A DNA stretch of 64,000 nucleotides from assembly GCA_016800925.1 (NCBI GenBank), contig JABCPU010000037.1, forward strand, positions 186,001 through 250,000, in the 5' to 3' direction. The notes beneath the pieces were generated by a model. The model searched no databases. It worked only from the letters and a program-made list of their open reading frames with translations, and had not been told where the DNA came from. Shown here piece after piece: positions 23,401 to 34,559 of this stretch. The translations under genes were made by a program, and so were the position numbers. Every line of letters begins with the position of its first letter. Positions within the stretch are counted from its first letter, which is position 1. The stretch is from Suillus spraguei. Taxonomy: Eukaryota > Basidiomycota > Agaricomycetes > Boletales > Suillaceae.

Positions 23401-25845
23401 AACAGAGCCATCAGGTGATGTCAGGCGAAGTGCTTACGGGTGAACGCAGGGCCAATCGGGCTACGAAATGCTCTTGTCCACTGCCATGGATGTGCAGAGA
23501 TTCGTCCAACTGTTTAGTGGGATGATTTTGCACAGCACGCCGCATCTGTATGTATCAGCGCTGCCGTTTTCGCCCACAAAGTCCACGATAGCTACAAGAT
23601 TTGCTGGAAAGTTTCCGAACAGCCTTCGTGTGATAGATGGACGTCTTGTGAACTGGCCGGCTATTCAGACCGTGATCAGTGGGCACACTAAATCGGTCAA
23701 CTCAGTCTCGTTCTCCCCCGATGGCACTCGCATTGTGTCTGGTTCTCTTGATTCCACTGTCCGGCTGTGGGATGCAGCAACGGGGCTGCCATTGGGTGAG
23801 CCCTTCCGAGGGCACACTGAATCGGTCAACTCAGTCTCGTTCTCCCCCGATGGCACTCGCATCGTGTCTGGTTCAAGAGATTCCACTGTCCGGCTGTGGG
23901 ATGCAGCGACGGGGCTGCCATTGGGTGAGCCCTTCCGAGGGCACACTTCTTCAGTTGTCAGTCTCGTTCTCCCCCGATGGCACTCGCATCGTGTCTGGTT
24001 CAAGAGATTCCACTGTCCGGCTGTGGGATGCAGCGACGGGGCTGCCATTGGGTGAGCCCTTCCGAGGGCACACTGATCGGTCAACTCAGTCTCGTTCTCC
24101 CCCGATGGCACTCGCATCGTGTCTGGTTCGCATGATTCTACTGTCCGGCTGTGGGATGCAGCGACGGGGCTGCCATTGGGTGAGCCCTTCCGTGGGCACA
24201 CTTTTCGGTCAAGTCAGTCTCGTTCTCCCCCGATGACACTCGCATTGTGTCTGGTTCGAATGATTCCACTGTCCGGCTGTGGGATGCAGCGACGGGGCTG
24301 CCATTGGGTGAGCCCTTCCGAGGGCACACCGATTGGGTCAACTCAGTCTCGTACTCCCCCGATGGCACTCGCATCGTGTCTGGTTCGGATGATTCCACTG
24401 TCCGGCTGTGGGATGCAGCGACAGGGCTGCCATTGGGTGAGCCCTTCCGAGGGCACACTTATTCGGTCAACTCAGTCTCGTTCTCCCCCGATGGCACTCG
24501 CATCGTGTCTGGTTCTTCAGATTCCACTGTCCGGCTGTGGGATGCAGCAACGGGGCTGCCATTGGGTGAGCCCTTCCGAGGGCACACCGATTGGGTCAAC
24601 TCAGTCTCGTTCTCCCCCGATGGCACTCGCATCGTGTCTGGTTCGGATGATTCCACTGTCCGGCTGTGGGATGCAGCAACGGGGCTGCCATTGGGTGAGC
24701 CCTTCCGAGGGCACACCGATTGGTCAACTCAGTCTCGTTCTCCCCCGATGGCACTCGCATCGTATCTGGTTCGCATGATTCTACTGTCCGGCTGTGGGAT
24801 GCATCAACGGGGCTGCCATTGGGTGAGCCCTTCCGAGGGCACACTAATCGGTCAACTCAGTCTTGTTCTCCCCCGATGGCACTCGCATCGTGTCTGGTTC
24901 AGAAGATTCCACTGTCCGCTGTGGGATGCAGCGACGGGGCTGCCATTGGGTGAGCCCTTCCGAGGGCACACCGATTGGGTCAAGTCAGTCTCGTTTTCCC
25001 CCGATGGCACTCGCATTTTGTCTGGTTCGGATGATTCCACTGTCCGGCTGTGGGATGCAGCGACGGGGCTGCCATTGGGTGAGCCCTTCCAAGGGCACAC
25101 TGAATCGGTCAACTCAGTCTCGTTCTCCCCCGTTGGCACTCACATTGTGTCTGGTTCTTCAGATTCCACTGTCCGGCTATGGGATGCAGCGACGGGGCTG
25201 CCATTGGGTGAGCCCTTCCAAGGGCACACCGATTGGGTCAAGTCAGTCTCGTTTTCGCCCGATGGCACTCGCATCGTGTCTGGTTCAAGAGATTCCACTG
25301 TCTGGCTGTGGGATGCAGCGACAGGGCTGCCATTGGGTGAGCCCTTCCGAGGGCACACTTATTCGGTCAACTCAGTCTCGTTCTCCCCCGATGGCATTCG
25401 CATCGTGTCTGGTTCGCATGATTCCACTGTTCGACTGTGGGATGCAGCGATGGGGCAGCAATTCCAGGAGCACACAGAGATCCCGTCCTTTGCATCCTCT
25501 TTTGATATACGTCACCGCACACCTTGCAAACAGGAGACTACCATACCAACCAATACTTGCAACAATCATACCATTTGCTTCGCATCCAGCTTGGAGCACG
25601 CACTGCACAACACAGCTGAGCTACTTGAGGGCACCTCTCATCATCATCTTCATTCAACCCCTCTCTCGCAGACCGATGGATGGATAGCCGGAGCCGATGG
25701 TCGGCTGCTTTTCTGGGTACCGCTCGCTTCCCGAGAACATCCATTTCCCTCTCCTGGGACTGTGTTTACGATACCCAGTGCGCAACAAATTGATTTGAGT
25801 CGCATGGCTCATGGAGAACACTGGTCGAATTGCCGAGATATGTGA
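20431..25845 (+). CDS. NACHT-WD40 STAND protein (NLR-like), copy 2
   Basis: The start ATG at 20431 and the exon pattern match copy 1. The NACHT exon is open from about 21819 to 23240. It shows GPAGKGKS, the Walker B segment [11 protein letters not shown] and the downstream winged-helix-like region including [10 protein letters not shown]. Near 23246 one G is missing relative to copy 1 (GTCGAGC versus GTCGGAGC), which breaks the frame before the last intron (GTGAGAACAG at 23396, acceptor before 23451). The final exon carries 14 WD40 blades and a cap with [14 protein letters not shown] and [10 protein letters not shown]. Within the array, single-base losses partly cancel, so a frame stays open to 25845. 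It is the least damaged of the three loci and could be intact if the few indels are consensus errors. The protein would be a cytosolic ATP/GTP-dependent oligomerising receptor. Confidence 0.8.
23690..25450 (+). repeat. 129-bp WD40 repeat array, 14 units
   Basis: Units begin at about 23696, 23825, 23954, 24078, 24207, 24336, 24465, 24594, 24723, 24850, 24978, 25108, 25237 and 25366. Codons after GHT read KS, ES, SS, DW, YS and so on. The residue before SVSF is N or K. The residue before DST is L, R, H, N, D, S or E. The remainder of the unit is almost invariant at the DNA level, which suggests gene conversion or unequal exchange within the array. Confidence 0.9.
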
Positions 25846-26879
25846 GTTCTTAGCCTTGACTGTTTCTGGCGGTTGCTAAATCGATACTTCTAGCTCTGCT
25901 TGCCGATGATCCAATTGTAGCAATACTGAGTGTACAGTTTGGTTTTATGTTAATTCTACACCTAGCAAAAAGTCCAAATTTGAAGTTGTTCGAGTTAACT
26001 TGTGACCCGCAGGAAACGGGTGTTTTGCCCTTATGCACCTGTTGTGCCAGTTGACAATCAAAGCCCCTTGAGCCCAAGTGACCATTGGTGCCGACATGAC
26101 CATATTGTGGTTGCCGCAGCCTTCTTTCATATGAATCATCGTCTTGCAATGACTCCCAGTGATGATTCGGTATCGTACATACGGGTATTGATTGAGTCTG
26201 ACTCACTTAGCCCTGACTACAGTTGGTCATGAATTTCACGGTGCAACTAGAACCCGGCTAGGTAGGAACTCTGGAGTTCTGGAGTGCTGTGTTGGATTAT
26301 CAGGGGTCGAGGTACGAGCTCGACACTTATCGGGAATCTTCGGGATCAATGGCGCATCAATGGCGCAATATTACCGGGCGTCGGCAGCATGGTTTTAGCG
26401 TTGGCTGGCATATATAAGTAGGAATTTTTCTGTAGGAGTACGCTATGCGTTTGTCAGCGGGTTCACTGTAAAACCTGAGTTGGTATTACTTTGCAGAACG
26501 TGTCCGAGACTTGCGTGCAACTCAACATGCTGCATAGTGTGATCGGAGGGCGTCGTCCTCAAGTTGCTAGTAAGTCTCTGCCACAGTTCAAGCACAGACC
26601 GTTACCTTGAGTTCATGACCATCCCTGCTCTTATCGTGATTGCAGTTGCGGAGTGAACTCTTCTGCACGAGCATGGCACAACTTGAAGGTTCAGTGCGCC
26701 ACAATATTTTGAGCTTACTCCCGGTGCTGTAGAGCAATGACGAGGCGAGATACTTACCGCCCTAGTGTTCTTCCTTGCCCTCGGGATTGAAATTCGTCCT
26801 GAAATGATATGAAACAATATGATTTTTTGGTGGATACAAATGTTGAATCTCAGTATTATTGTTCTTATACCAATCTTCT

Positions 26880-27110
26880 CAAATTAAGTTCGGCGAGTAC
26901 TTAAAGGCCTTCAGGCGCTGTGACAGAGTTCTCATTTATGCTTGTCGCCGAAATGAATGAACGGATAAAAGATGCTATTAACTTCTAGTTTTGTCGTTGA
27001 TCCTACTTGCTCGTGCTCCTTCGAAGGGTTGTCGACCGACGACTGCGCCACTGTGACAGTACGGTAGAAGACACGTTGGCTATATCTAGACTCACAACTA
27101 TAGCAGAAAT
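26880..27110 (-). pseudogene. Tail fragment of P5C dehydrogenase relic
   Basis: The minus strand keeps the equivalents of QPFEGARASRINDKTRS and a closing LKAFKYSPNL, matching the conserved C-terminal block seen at 18540-18680. Stops interrupt it and nothing further upstream in the gene is recognisable. It marks the end of the duplicated unit. Confidence 0.6.
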
Positions 27111-27387
27111 TCAAAGCACCAGTGCATACTATGGTCTACGGAAATTCGCAGCGCTAAGACGTAATGATCGGACTTATAAATAAATCTGATGTGCGCAGAT
27201 GATGCATGTGCATGAGACCTTGCAATTGTCATGAAGGCATGGCATGATCACCGACGCTATCTTCTGCCGGCATTTTTGCACTTATATACTGTGCTCCAGC
27301 TGGGCCCATCACAACGTGGCTTCCCTCTTCCTCTTCCAACGAGCCCTTTTTGATTTTCGTGTTACGACCTTGTAACGACAGTCAACG

Positions 27388-28159
27388 ATGCATGCCTCTA
27401 CAATCTGCTTTCTAGTCTTATTATTGACTGCTACCCTTGTCTCTTCTCGTCCAAATACTTCTTATCTGACTCATTCTTTTCGGGCGCTGTCGACTCTGTC
27501 GTACAAAAGACAAAGCAGTTCCGTTCCTTCACAGTGCACCTCAACTTGCGATCCTGTCAACGATGAAGTGAACGCTGTGAGCTGCATCCATTGTCCTGTC
27601 CGTGTTCATGTGCTAACTCTCCTCCAGGGATGCCCTATAACCGCATGCTGCACCCAGTCTTTTGAAACAAGCTACTACAACTGCCTCTTATGCGTCGGCA
27701 TTGCATTGAATGCTACAGATTATACACAGGCACAAGCCGATCTAGACCGTAAGCTCAGTTTCACATTAGTAAAGCAAATCCGAGTCAATTGCCTGATCAA
27801 CTTGAATATATACACTAGAACTCTATGTCTCTTGCTATGATAACGGCTATACACTCCAAGAGCTCACTCTTCCTGGTCAAAACCCGTCCCGCACTCTCTC
27901 AACTTCTCCCCCTGCTGGAACTTCTACCACTACCGGCACTTCACCTGTGTCTGTGTCGTCACCTACATCCATATCGAAGATCACTGTACTACCCTCAAGT
28001 GTTTCGTCCGCCTCCTCAGGGACGTCGACCTCTGCCAAAGGCACTGCAACTTCGTCCACATCTACACCTACAACGTCAAGTGCTGCGCTGGGGCTAAGCG
28101 CAAGAGAAAGCGGAGTCTGGGCTTTGGCTGCTGCTGTTATAGGATTGACCGTGCTATGA
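27388..28159 (+). CDS. Secreted Cys-containing, Ser/Thr-rich GPI-type protein, copy 1
   Basis: Exons 27388-27576, 27628-27748 and 27819-28159 join in phase. The start gives a clear signal peptide ending near SSRP. The mature N-terminal half has eight cysteines in the pattern C-X3-C-X9-C-X4-CC-X10-C-X2-C-X22-C. The second half is a Ser/Thr/Pro-rich stalk, and the C-terminus is a hydrophobic tail without charged residues, typical of GPI anchoring. It is one of three related genes (33409, 35640). The bases just upstream of the start, TTGTAACGAC then GTCAACG, are shared by all three. It is not a hydrophobin (wrong cysteine spacing) and not clearly CFEM. A cell-wall or surface role is likely; the exact function is unknown. 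Confidence 0.85.
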
Positions 28160-28169
28160 AATATCTGAT

Positions 28170-28858
28170 TGGGGAAACCACTGTACAATTTTTCTGCGAT
28201 TCACATATTGTTGGTTCTCACTAACATAAGTTGCAACCTCGGATCTATAACCATATAAATAGTATTAACGTTTTGTCTTGCCTTATTGTATTACTTTACT
28301 TTATGACATCATTCAAGAAGTTTTTGGACTAGAAGTGCCTTCTGCTGATGTGCAAATCTCACTCGCGTTGTTATATGTTCAACGGATGCATTGTTATAAG
28401 TTCCGTCATCTGATCAAGCCTTACTATTTTTAGCATACCCCAAAGGTGATGGGGCAACGTTTGGCAGCCTGACCACTCTCTTCTAGTAGATCTCGAGATA
28501 TGCAGTACAGAGTGTCTGCATGTTATTTCTGAGATGCTCAGGATCCTGGTCGAGGGGAAGCTTATCAACGCCTATGGTACGTTTCGCAAAAGTTTTTGTT
28601 GAACTGAAAGGTTTAACTCTGATGGTTTTTGTGACAGCATGCCTGTTAAAAACTTCAAGTTTTCTCTCTATGCAGACTGTCGTTTGTAGTGACGATAGCC
28701 CGTCACTTGCCAGTGCCCGACTGCGCCTATCTGTTTTTAACATACTACACTTATCACGGCCTTCTGCTTTCCATCTTACTACGCAGTTTTGATCATCGCA
28801 GGTCCATGACATCCCCTGTATTGATTCTCTCTTCAATTTTTATTCTCTTATTTTCCAA
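28170..28858. other. 3' flank of the secreted-protein gene
   Basis: Part of this flank (about 28260-28390) resembles the flank after the third secreted-protein gene (about 36600-36740), as expected of duplicates. No further gene is recognised. Confidence 0.4.
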
Positions 28859-28860
28859 TA

Positions 28861-29173
28861 CAGTTGAAATGGTCATAATGCATACCGATGGGACCGCGAA
28901 AATGTTAAGTTTAGAGACATTTTCAAGTAGTATGGTATCGTTTCAATTGCTCGCTGGCTTCTATACATAGTCAAAAGAGACAATACCACTGAAGCACGAC
29001 AATAAATTTATGCGCTATGTTATTGTACACGTGTCCCACCCTATCAAATCGATACTCATAATGCATATTGGGTATACAAACATTATGCATTATGCATTAT
29101 GCGTTATGCATCCAATTACTTGGGAACAACGTCGGGATCCACAAAAGTTGATGCATTATGACCATTTCAACTG
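28861..29173. mobile_element. 313-bp pogo MITE, deletion derivative of the 8039 element
   Basis: The ends are identical to those of 8039-8971 and TA flanks both sides (28859-28860, 29174-29175). The first about 45 bp match the left end of the longer copy; after GAAAATGTTA the sequence jumps to the equivalent of 8676 and is then almost identical to the right end. The junction shares TTA with both parents. The near identity points to recent mobility. Confidence 0.9.
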
Positions 29174-29459
29174 TATGTCAACACCCTAAAAATTTGTCCC
29201 GCCAAACGGCTAATGCCTGAAAACCCTCCTTCCATGTCTTTCGACAGATTTAACGTTTGCGCCTGATACAACCCAACTATGTAAGAGTTCAACAATCATA
29301 CATTCATGTTTTTGAGACATTTCTCTATCCTGACATTTCCGTTGCTCGAACAGCAGTAAAATTTGTTCAGAAGCAAGTATTCCCGCAACAAACTATGTAC
29401 TTGCGGTGCCATTAACCACATTGCACCAACGAGAAAGCAGAAACATAATTTACCGTAGC

Positions 29460-29722
29460 TCATGGGACCTCACACAGATTTACGTAGCCTCCTGTCTACC
29501 ATGCCGGTGAGTCAACAGATCTTAGATCAAACTACTCATACTCACCTCATAGTCTTCATCCGGTTCTGCGAGCGGCATTTGTCTGCATTTATAGCCACGG
29601 CAGCAATCATCGTCTGACCTGCAAGGCCAGCCAATTTCATTGCATTCACTGTCAGCACTGACAGTCGTGGACACCGTCAAAGCAGCAACAACGGCGAAGA
29701 CGACTCGGAAGGAGATACGCAT
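29460..29722 (-). CDS. Small secreted six-cysteine knottin-like peptide
   Basis: Two exons on the minus strand, 29722-29546 and 29495-29460, are split by a 50-bp GT-AG intron in phase 0 and give about 70 residues. The N-terminus is a signal peptide (about 23 residues). The mature part has cysteines spaced C-X6-C-X5-CC-X4-C and a sixth cysteine near the end that is supplied only by the short second exon. This is the inhibitor-cystine-knot spacing, found in many secreted peptides of fungi, plants and animals. An acidic stretch separates the fifth and sixth cysteines. The role is unknown; secreted effector or inhibitor is possible. Without the splice the last cysteine is lost, which supports the intron. 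A broken duplicate lies upstream at about 29940-30090. Confidence 0.7.
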
Positions 29723-29939
29723 TATTCGTGAGATGTAATCTCAGAAATAAATCGATAGGAAGGAGTGCTTTTATACTATTTGCGCGGAACTTATAACATA
29801 TGACATTTGCCCTGCCAGCAGATGGCTGACGGAAATTTGCAAAGTAAGCACTTCGCATCATGCAACAAACTACTTGTGTTCTATCAACCGCGCTGCACCA
29901 ATGGGAAGCAGAAACACGACTCGCTGTAACTCATCTGAT

Positions 29940-30090
29940 CTCACACACATATATACATATGATGGCTACCACGCCGATGGTGAGTCAATAAAAACTCAAA
30001 TGTAAAGCTGCCACCTGATTGGAATTCACTGTCAAAGCAGTAACAGCGGCGAGGACAACTTGGAAGGAGAGAGACGTTATTTGTAGGAAA
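29940..30090 (-). pseudogene. Decayed copy of the knottin-like gene
   Basis: The words TCTCACACACATATATAC, the splice region TGGTGAGTCAAT and the signal-peptide part (GCAGTAACAGCGGCGAGGAC, then CTTGGAAGGAGAG) follow the same order as at 29460-29722, but the cysteine-rich core is deleted. The upstream flanks also match (29866-29945 versus 29380-29460), so this is a tandem duplicate that lost its middle. Confidence 0.65.
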
Positions 30091-30099
30091 TGATATGGA

Positions 30100-31540
30100 A
30101 TCTCGGAAGTAAATTTGAATGAGGATGGTAGGAGGACGGCTTGCTTTTTATGTCCTGAATACTATTCTACCTGAAATCACCCTTCAGATAGATGCTATTT
30201 GCAATTAGTGCCAGCACACCTCGAATTTGATTCAACTATTCCCGATATCTTGTTGTGAGACATAAGAACAGGATCCCAGTAGGCGAGGGTGTCTGGTCTT
30301 GGTCATCCAAATGAGGATCATTGTCTGTACATGGGGATCATGCTCCCCCACCTATACTTGGGGATCCTAGAAGAGTCATAGTACAGGTAACGTGCAATTA
30401 CTGTATACGGACCACTAATTACAGACTCACGTCGTCTTCAACTTAGGCCTTCAAGCACCCATATATAAAGCTATTGGTATCAACCGACAGTTCATCATCA
30501 CGCCCAGCCTTCTCATCGCTTTGCGGGTTCACTTCTCCCACTCTTTCAATGCACCCTCGAGGCCCTCCCACGCCGCCTGACAGAGATACCGCCCCCAATT
30601 CCCTTTGCCTCGGCGGGCATTGCTCTTGAAAGGCGTTGGGAGAAAAGGGGCGCGCAGCGCGACAGCAACATAGAATCGATATTCCATGTCCCATCTTCAT
30701 TTTCATCATGATCTGTGACCATAATTTCATCCTCGAATGCTGCAGTTCTGCAAAGTCAAATGTTCTCCCTTTCAAAACTTCCTTCCCGTCCACATCCCAG
30801 TCCAAGGCACACTCTGTGCCCATCGTTTTTTCCGCATTATGAATATCTTCGAGTCGAGTAAACTCAGCATCAAGTGAGATTTATTCAGGACCTTTGAGAT
30901 CATCACTGGAAACTGCTGAAAGTGGAGGAACGAATGCAAAGCTGGTTTCGAGCTGTTTGGCGACCTCCATATCAATTCACAGAAGTTCGGTCTAGGTTGT
31001 GCAATGTGCAAGTTAGCGTGGCGGCATTGTGTTGGTTTTCTGTCAGCAATGTGGACTCGGATGTGATAGCCAGTATCTGTTGGACTTGGCAGAAGGAGCA
31101 TCCCCCTTTTTGAAGTTGTTTTCGATCATCGAGTTCAGAGGCTAGCCCCCAGTGTGGGAGTTTTATGTAAAGTGCTTCAATTCACGCTATCATACACTGA
31201 AATGATACATTAAATTACATAGTATATCCTCTTGCGGTTCTGCCATCTGCCTGGCAGTGCCAGAGTAGCTAGGGCAGTCAGATTCTCCTCATGTCACGTT
31301 ACAGTATTTGTAGAGCGGCAAGCTCGCAAAATCTGCACGAGAATATAACATGGTCACCATGGCATCGATGCGGAAGCAAATGTCTATCCTATCAAATAAA
31401 ACAGACATAGAATATGCGCAAGAGCCTCGTCGATTGCGCTGCAAGATTTAGAAAAAGGAAAGAAGCTCCCGCGCTAGGTGTTCATTCCACTCAACTTAGC
31501 CTGCGAGCAATGACTCGGAGCATGTCCTCGGAGGTTCTTA
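30100..31540. other. Intergenic, no gene recognised
   Basis: Open frames at 30443-30823 and 30772-31101 (minus) have no recognisable domain, no matching introns and no signal peptide. I see no RNA gene or repeat structure. Confidence 0.45.
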
Positions 31541-31851
31541 CTTGCTATAGCTAGTCACCACCGTGACACAGGCTATGTCCACTGATTGGACGTCTACCTC
31601 GAACCTCAACTATGTCCTGAGCACAGGTTGTCAAGCAGCCCCGGGCCTCTTGCCATAATCATTTGGCTGTTTCTACACACCGCCACTCCCTCGTACAGGT
31701 TTGCGTCTGGACTCTGCTGCCGTGTAAATTTGTGCCTGTTCGAGATAAACTCTACATAGGCACGTGGGCGTTAGCCGTCTCAATTCGGAAAACCCCATAT
31801 CACCCTTTGAATCAGCGCTCAAACGTCTAGTTGACGTCGGCAATCTATGTG

Positions 31852-32972
31852 ACAGTACTCGCTCCCGCTTCAAACACCAGTCCGCGCATCAAATATAGAT
31901 TGTCTTAGATTGCAGAGAATGATGACGATAATCAAGTTGATTCAGACTTGATCGAGACCTTAATACACAGAACATCGTCAAAGAAAAAAGTAAAGCTGTT
32001 CCAGCCAGCCGTATGAAACTCTCCAGGGAATGGATCCTTATCTGAACCTAATTTCATCAGGGCGTCAGCACTTCTTGTGCTTCTTGCAACCGGGATGTAA
32101 ATATCGCCCTCGGAGGCGAAGTAATTGGAAAGCTCATACTTGGAGTCTCGAGCATAGTAAAAATATCAGCGCAGTTGAGAATAATCGGATGCTCACCTCT
32201 TTTTTCCAGCCGAAAAGTGTAAGTGTGCAATCAGCTATTGTTGCTGGCCCTGCCGCCCCTGCAAAAGCCTGGCAGCCTGTAACTGGTGCTGGTGAGGCTG
32301 AAATCACCAAGCTCACTGTTGCGATAATAAATAAATATCGGCTAACACTATGCAATGATAACATCATCGATATTAATGAAGAGCTGGCCAATGAATCGGC
32401 ACCATGTGGTTTCGGACTGCAGCTTGTCCAGAACTTGCAGAGGTTCGCCAAGGGATTACGTCTGAGTATTCCTGTGGGTGAATGTGAACTCCTGTCATGA
32501 TTTGGAGGTGATCCTAGGCAAGAAGTCAGGAGTCCCGCGGCAGCACGCCTTAGCTCGCTTCAAGTGACGAATCATGACATTCCAAACGCAGACACTCACC
32601 CTGATGACCCACAAGACGAATTTTGCTGGTGTCAAGGGCCAGAATCAGAAATCATAGCCAGTGCAGTTTCGATAGCCGCAATCACTGGGTATTTGTCTTG
32701 TTTCGATGTGCTTCTATCACCGCGGCTGATTCTATTTTTGATAGTTTCATTTTGAATGTGTTTGTTTACTTGATGCTCCCGAGGCAGATTTGTTCTGCAG
32801 TGGCATATGCAGTAGTCAAGAAGAAGAAGACAAAATGAATCTAAAAGTTGTATATGTATATGCTCGTCTGTACGACGCCTAGGATGTTCTGTTGGTACCA
32901 CAGAAATTACTAAATTTAGTATACTCCTAGGGCGTGGGAAATTATCAGGGTGGTACCTCTCGAGCGGGTACC
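31852..32972 (+). mobile_element. Insertion with a zinc-finger-like ORF
   Basis: Comparison of the two duplicate units shows that CAATCTATGTG(A/G)C(A/G)GTAC is followed directly by (A)CAATGTACGAA in unit 2 but is split by about 1.1 kb here. Inside, 32030-32500 encodes 156 residues with CKYRPRRRSNWKAH and a second histidine, an arrangement like the N-terminal zinc-binding part of fungal transposon proteins, followed by a stretch containing MLTSFFQPKS. No terminal repeats or catalytic domain were identified, so the class is unknown and the ORF may be a fragment. Confidence 0.45.
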
Positions 32973-33408
32973 TCTTGGCGGTGCCAACAATGTACGAATT
33001 GTACGAGCCTCCTTCTCTCGTATTCTCCATAAATTTAAATAGTTCTCACAGACGTAACACGTCTGGCTGAGAGGTAAAAGGGTCCTGTGGCATGCTCAGA
33101 GTAAGTTCGAGTCAGAACTCAGTGATCAATACTCAGGCAGCTATGAATAGCATCACAAGAGCAAAGCTGCCATCGTCACCTTTTTTGCTTCTATCAATTT
33201 AGGACATATGGCAGGAACGCGAACCGCTAATATGAGCGCACATGAATGCATGACGCTTGATGATGGTACGATGTGCATGACACTTGATCGAACTCATTGT
33301 AACCTGATGCTGGCCTTATCATGATATACTGTGGGGCCTGGGCCTATATTATGGTCCTTCCCCTCCCAAGGGGTCCTTCTTGATCTTGGCTTGTAACGAC
33401 CATCAACG

Positions 33409-34473
33409 ATGCATGTCTCTGCAATCTGCCTCATAGTCATATCAATAGCCACTACCCTTGTCTCATCTCGTCCAAGTCCTTCATATTTGAGGCAGTCTTT
33501 TCGGGCACTGTTGAGTCCGTCGCACGAAAAACAAAGCAGCTCCGTTTCTTCACAGTGCACCTCAACCTGCGACCCTGTCAACGATGAATTGGACGCTGTG
33601 AGCTGCACTGCATCCTTTACCTTGTTCGGGTTCATGTGCTAACTCTCGTCCAGGGATGCCCCACGACCGCATGCTGCACTCAGTCCTTTGAGACAAGCTA
33701 CTACAACTGCCTCTTATGCGTCAGCACTGCGTTGAATGCTACAGATTATACACAGGCACAAGCCGATCTAGACCGTAAGCTCAGATTCACACCAGTAAAG
33801 TACATCCGAGTCAATTGCCTGATCACTACATATACCAGAACTCCATGTCTCTTGCCACCATTACGGCTATTCACTCAAAGAGCACACCTTCCCTGGTCAA
33901 AAACTGTCTCGCACTCACCCACCTTTTTCAAGTGTTGGAACCTCTATTCTTGTCGGTACTTTACCTGCATCTGTATCGTTACCTACATCCGTATCGTCGC
34001 CCTCATCCGTATCGTCACCTAGTACGTCCATCTCAGCGACCACTACATTTCCTTCAAGTATTTCGTCTACCTCATCTGGGACGTTGACCTCTGCTTTCCC
34101 TGGTCAAAGTCTGTATGGCGCTCCCTTCACTTATTCCCTTATTGGAACCTCTACCATCGTCGGTACTTCACCTGAATCCGTGTCGTCACCTACATCCGTA
34201 CCGTCACCTACATCTGTGCCGTTACCCGCATCTGTATCGTCACCTAGTACGTCCATCTCAGCGACTACTACACTCCATTCAAGTGCTTCGTCTACTTCAT
34301 CTGGGACGTCGACCTCTGCCACTGCCAATACCTCTTTTTTCACTCCCGGGCCTGTACCCTCAGGACTTGGTCCCTCAGCACTTGGTGCTGCACTTGGCTT
34401 AAGCCCAGGAGGAAGCAGACTCTGGGGTTTGGTTGCTATTGCTATAGGTTTGATCGTGCTGCGAGAGAGTTGA
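33409..34473 (+). CDS. Secreted Cys-containing, Ser/Thr-rich GPI-type protein, copy 2
   Basis: Exons 33409-33597, 33654-33774 and 33839-34473 join in phase with the same boundaries as copy 1. The protein has a signal peptide, the eight-cysteine head, a long Ser/Thr/Pro stalk rich in SVSSPTSV-like repeats and a hydrophobic GPI-type tail (ending near IGLIVLRES). The stalk contains a 207-bp internal tandem duplication: the segment beginning FPGQ at 33889 is repeated from 34096. This makes it the longest of the three. Conserved bases TTGTAACGAC...TCAACG precede the start. Variation in stalk length through repeat duplication is common in fungal surface proteins. Confidence 0.85.
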
Positions 34474-34559
34474 TTCAGAAACCTGCTGATATTGTTGGTG
34501 CTCGCCAACATAAGACTGATGCGCAACCGTGAGTCAGGCAGCTATAATGACACACATGA

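Larger units (their letters stand above)
20155..27110. repeat. Tandem duplication unit 2 (partner 12550-18730)
   Basis: This unit is collinear with unit 1: upstream flank, NACHT-WD40 gene on the plus strand, 3' flank, then the tail of a P5C dehydrogenase on the minus strand. The short upstream stretch 19890-20105 matches 9119-9330 and is contiguous here. Unit 2 has 14 WD40 blades against about ten in unit 1. Confidence 0.85.

Noticed and set aside
23690..25450. Regular repeats that might suggest a CRISPR-like or minisatellite array
   Set aside because: The 129-bp units encode complete WD40 blades in frame, with no spacer-repeat alternation, in a eukaryotic intron-containing gene.
30443..31101. 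Overlapping minus-strand frames of 126 and 109 residues
   Set aside because: No recognisable domain, no consistent introns, and a low-complexity Met/Lys stretch; not enough to call a gene.
33050..33120. tRNA-like words (TGGCTGAGAGGT and AGTTCGAGTC)
   Set aside because: No complete cloverleaf can be drawn and the duplicate at 35300-35360 does not keep these bases.
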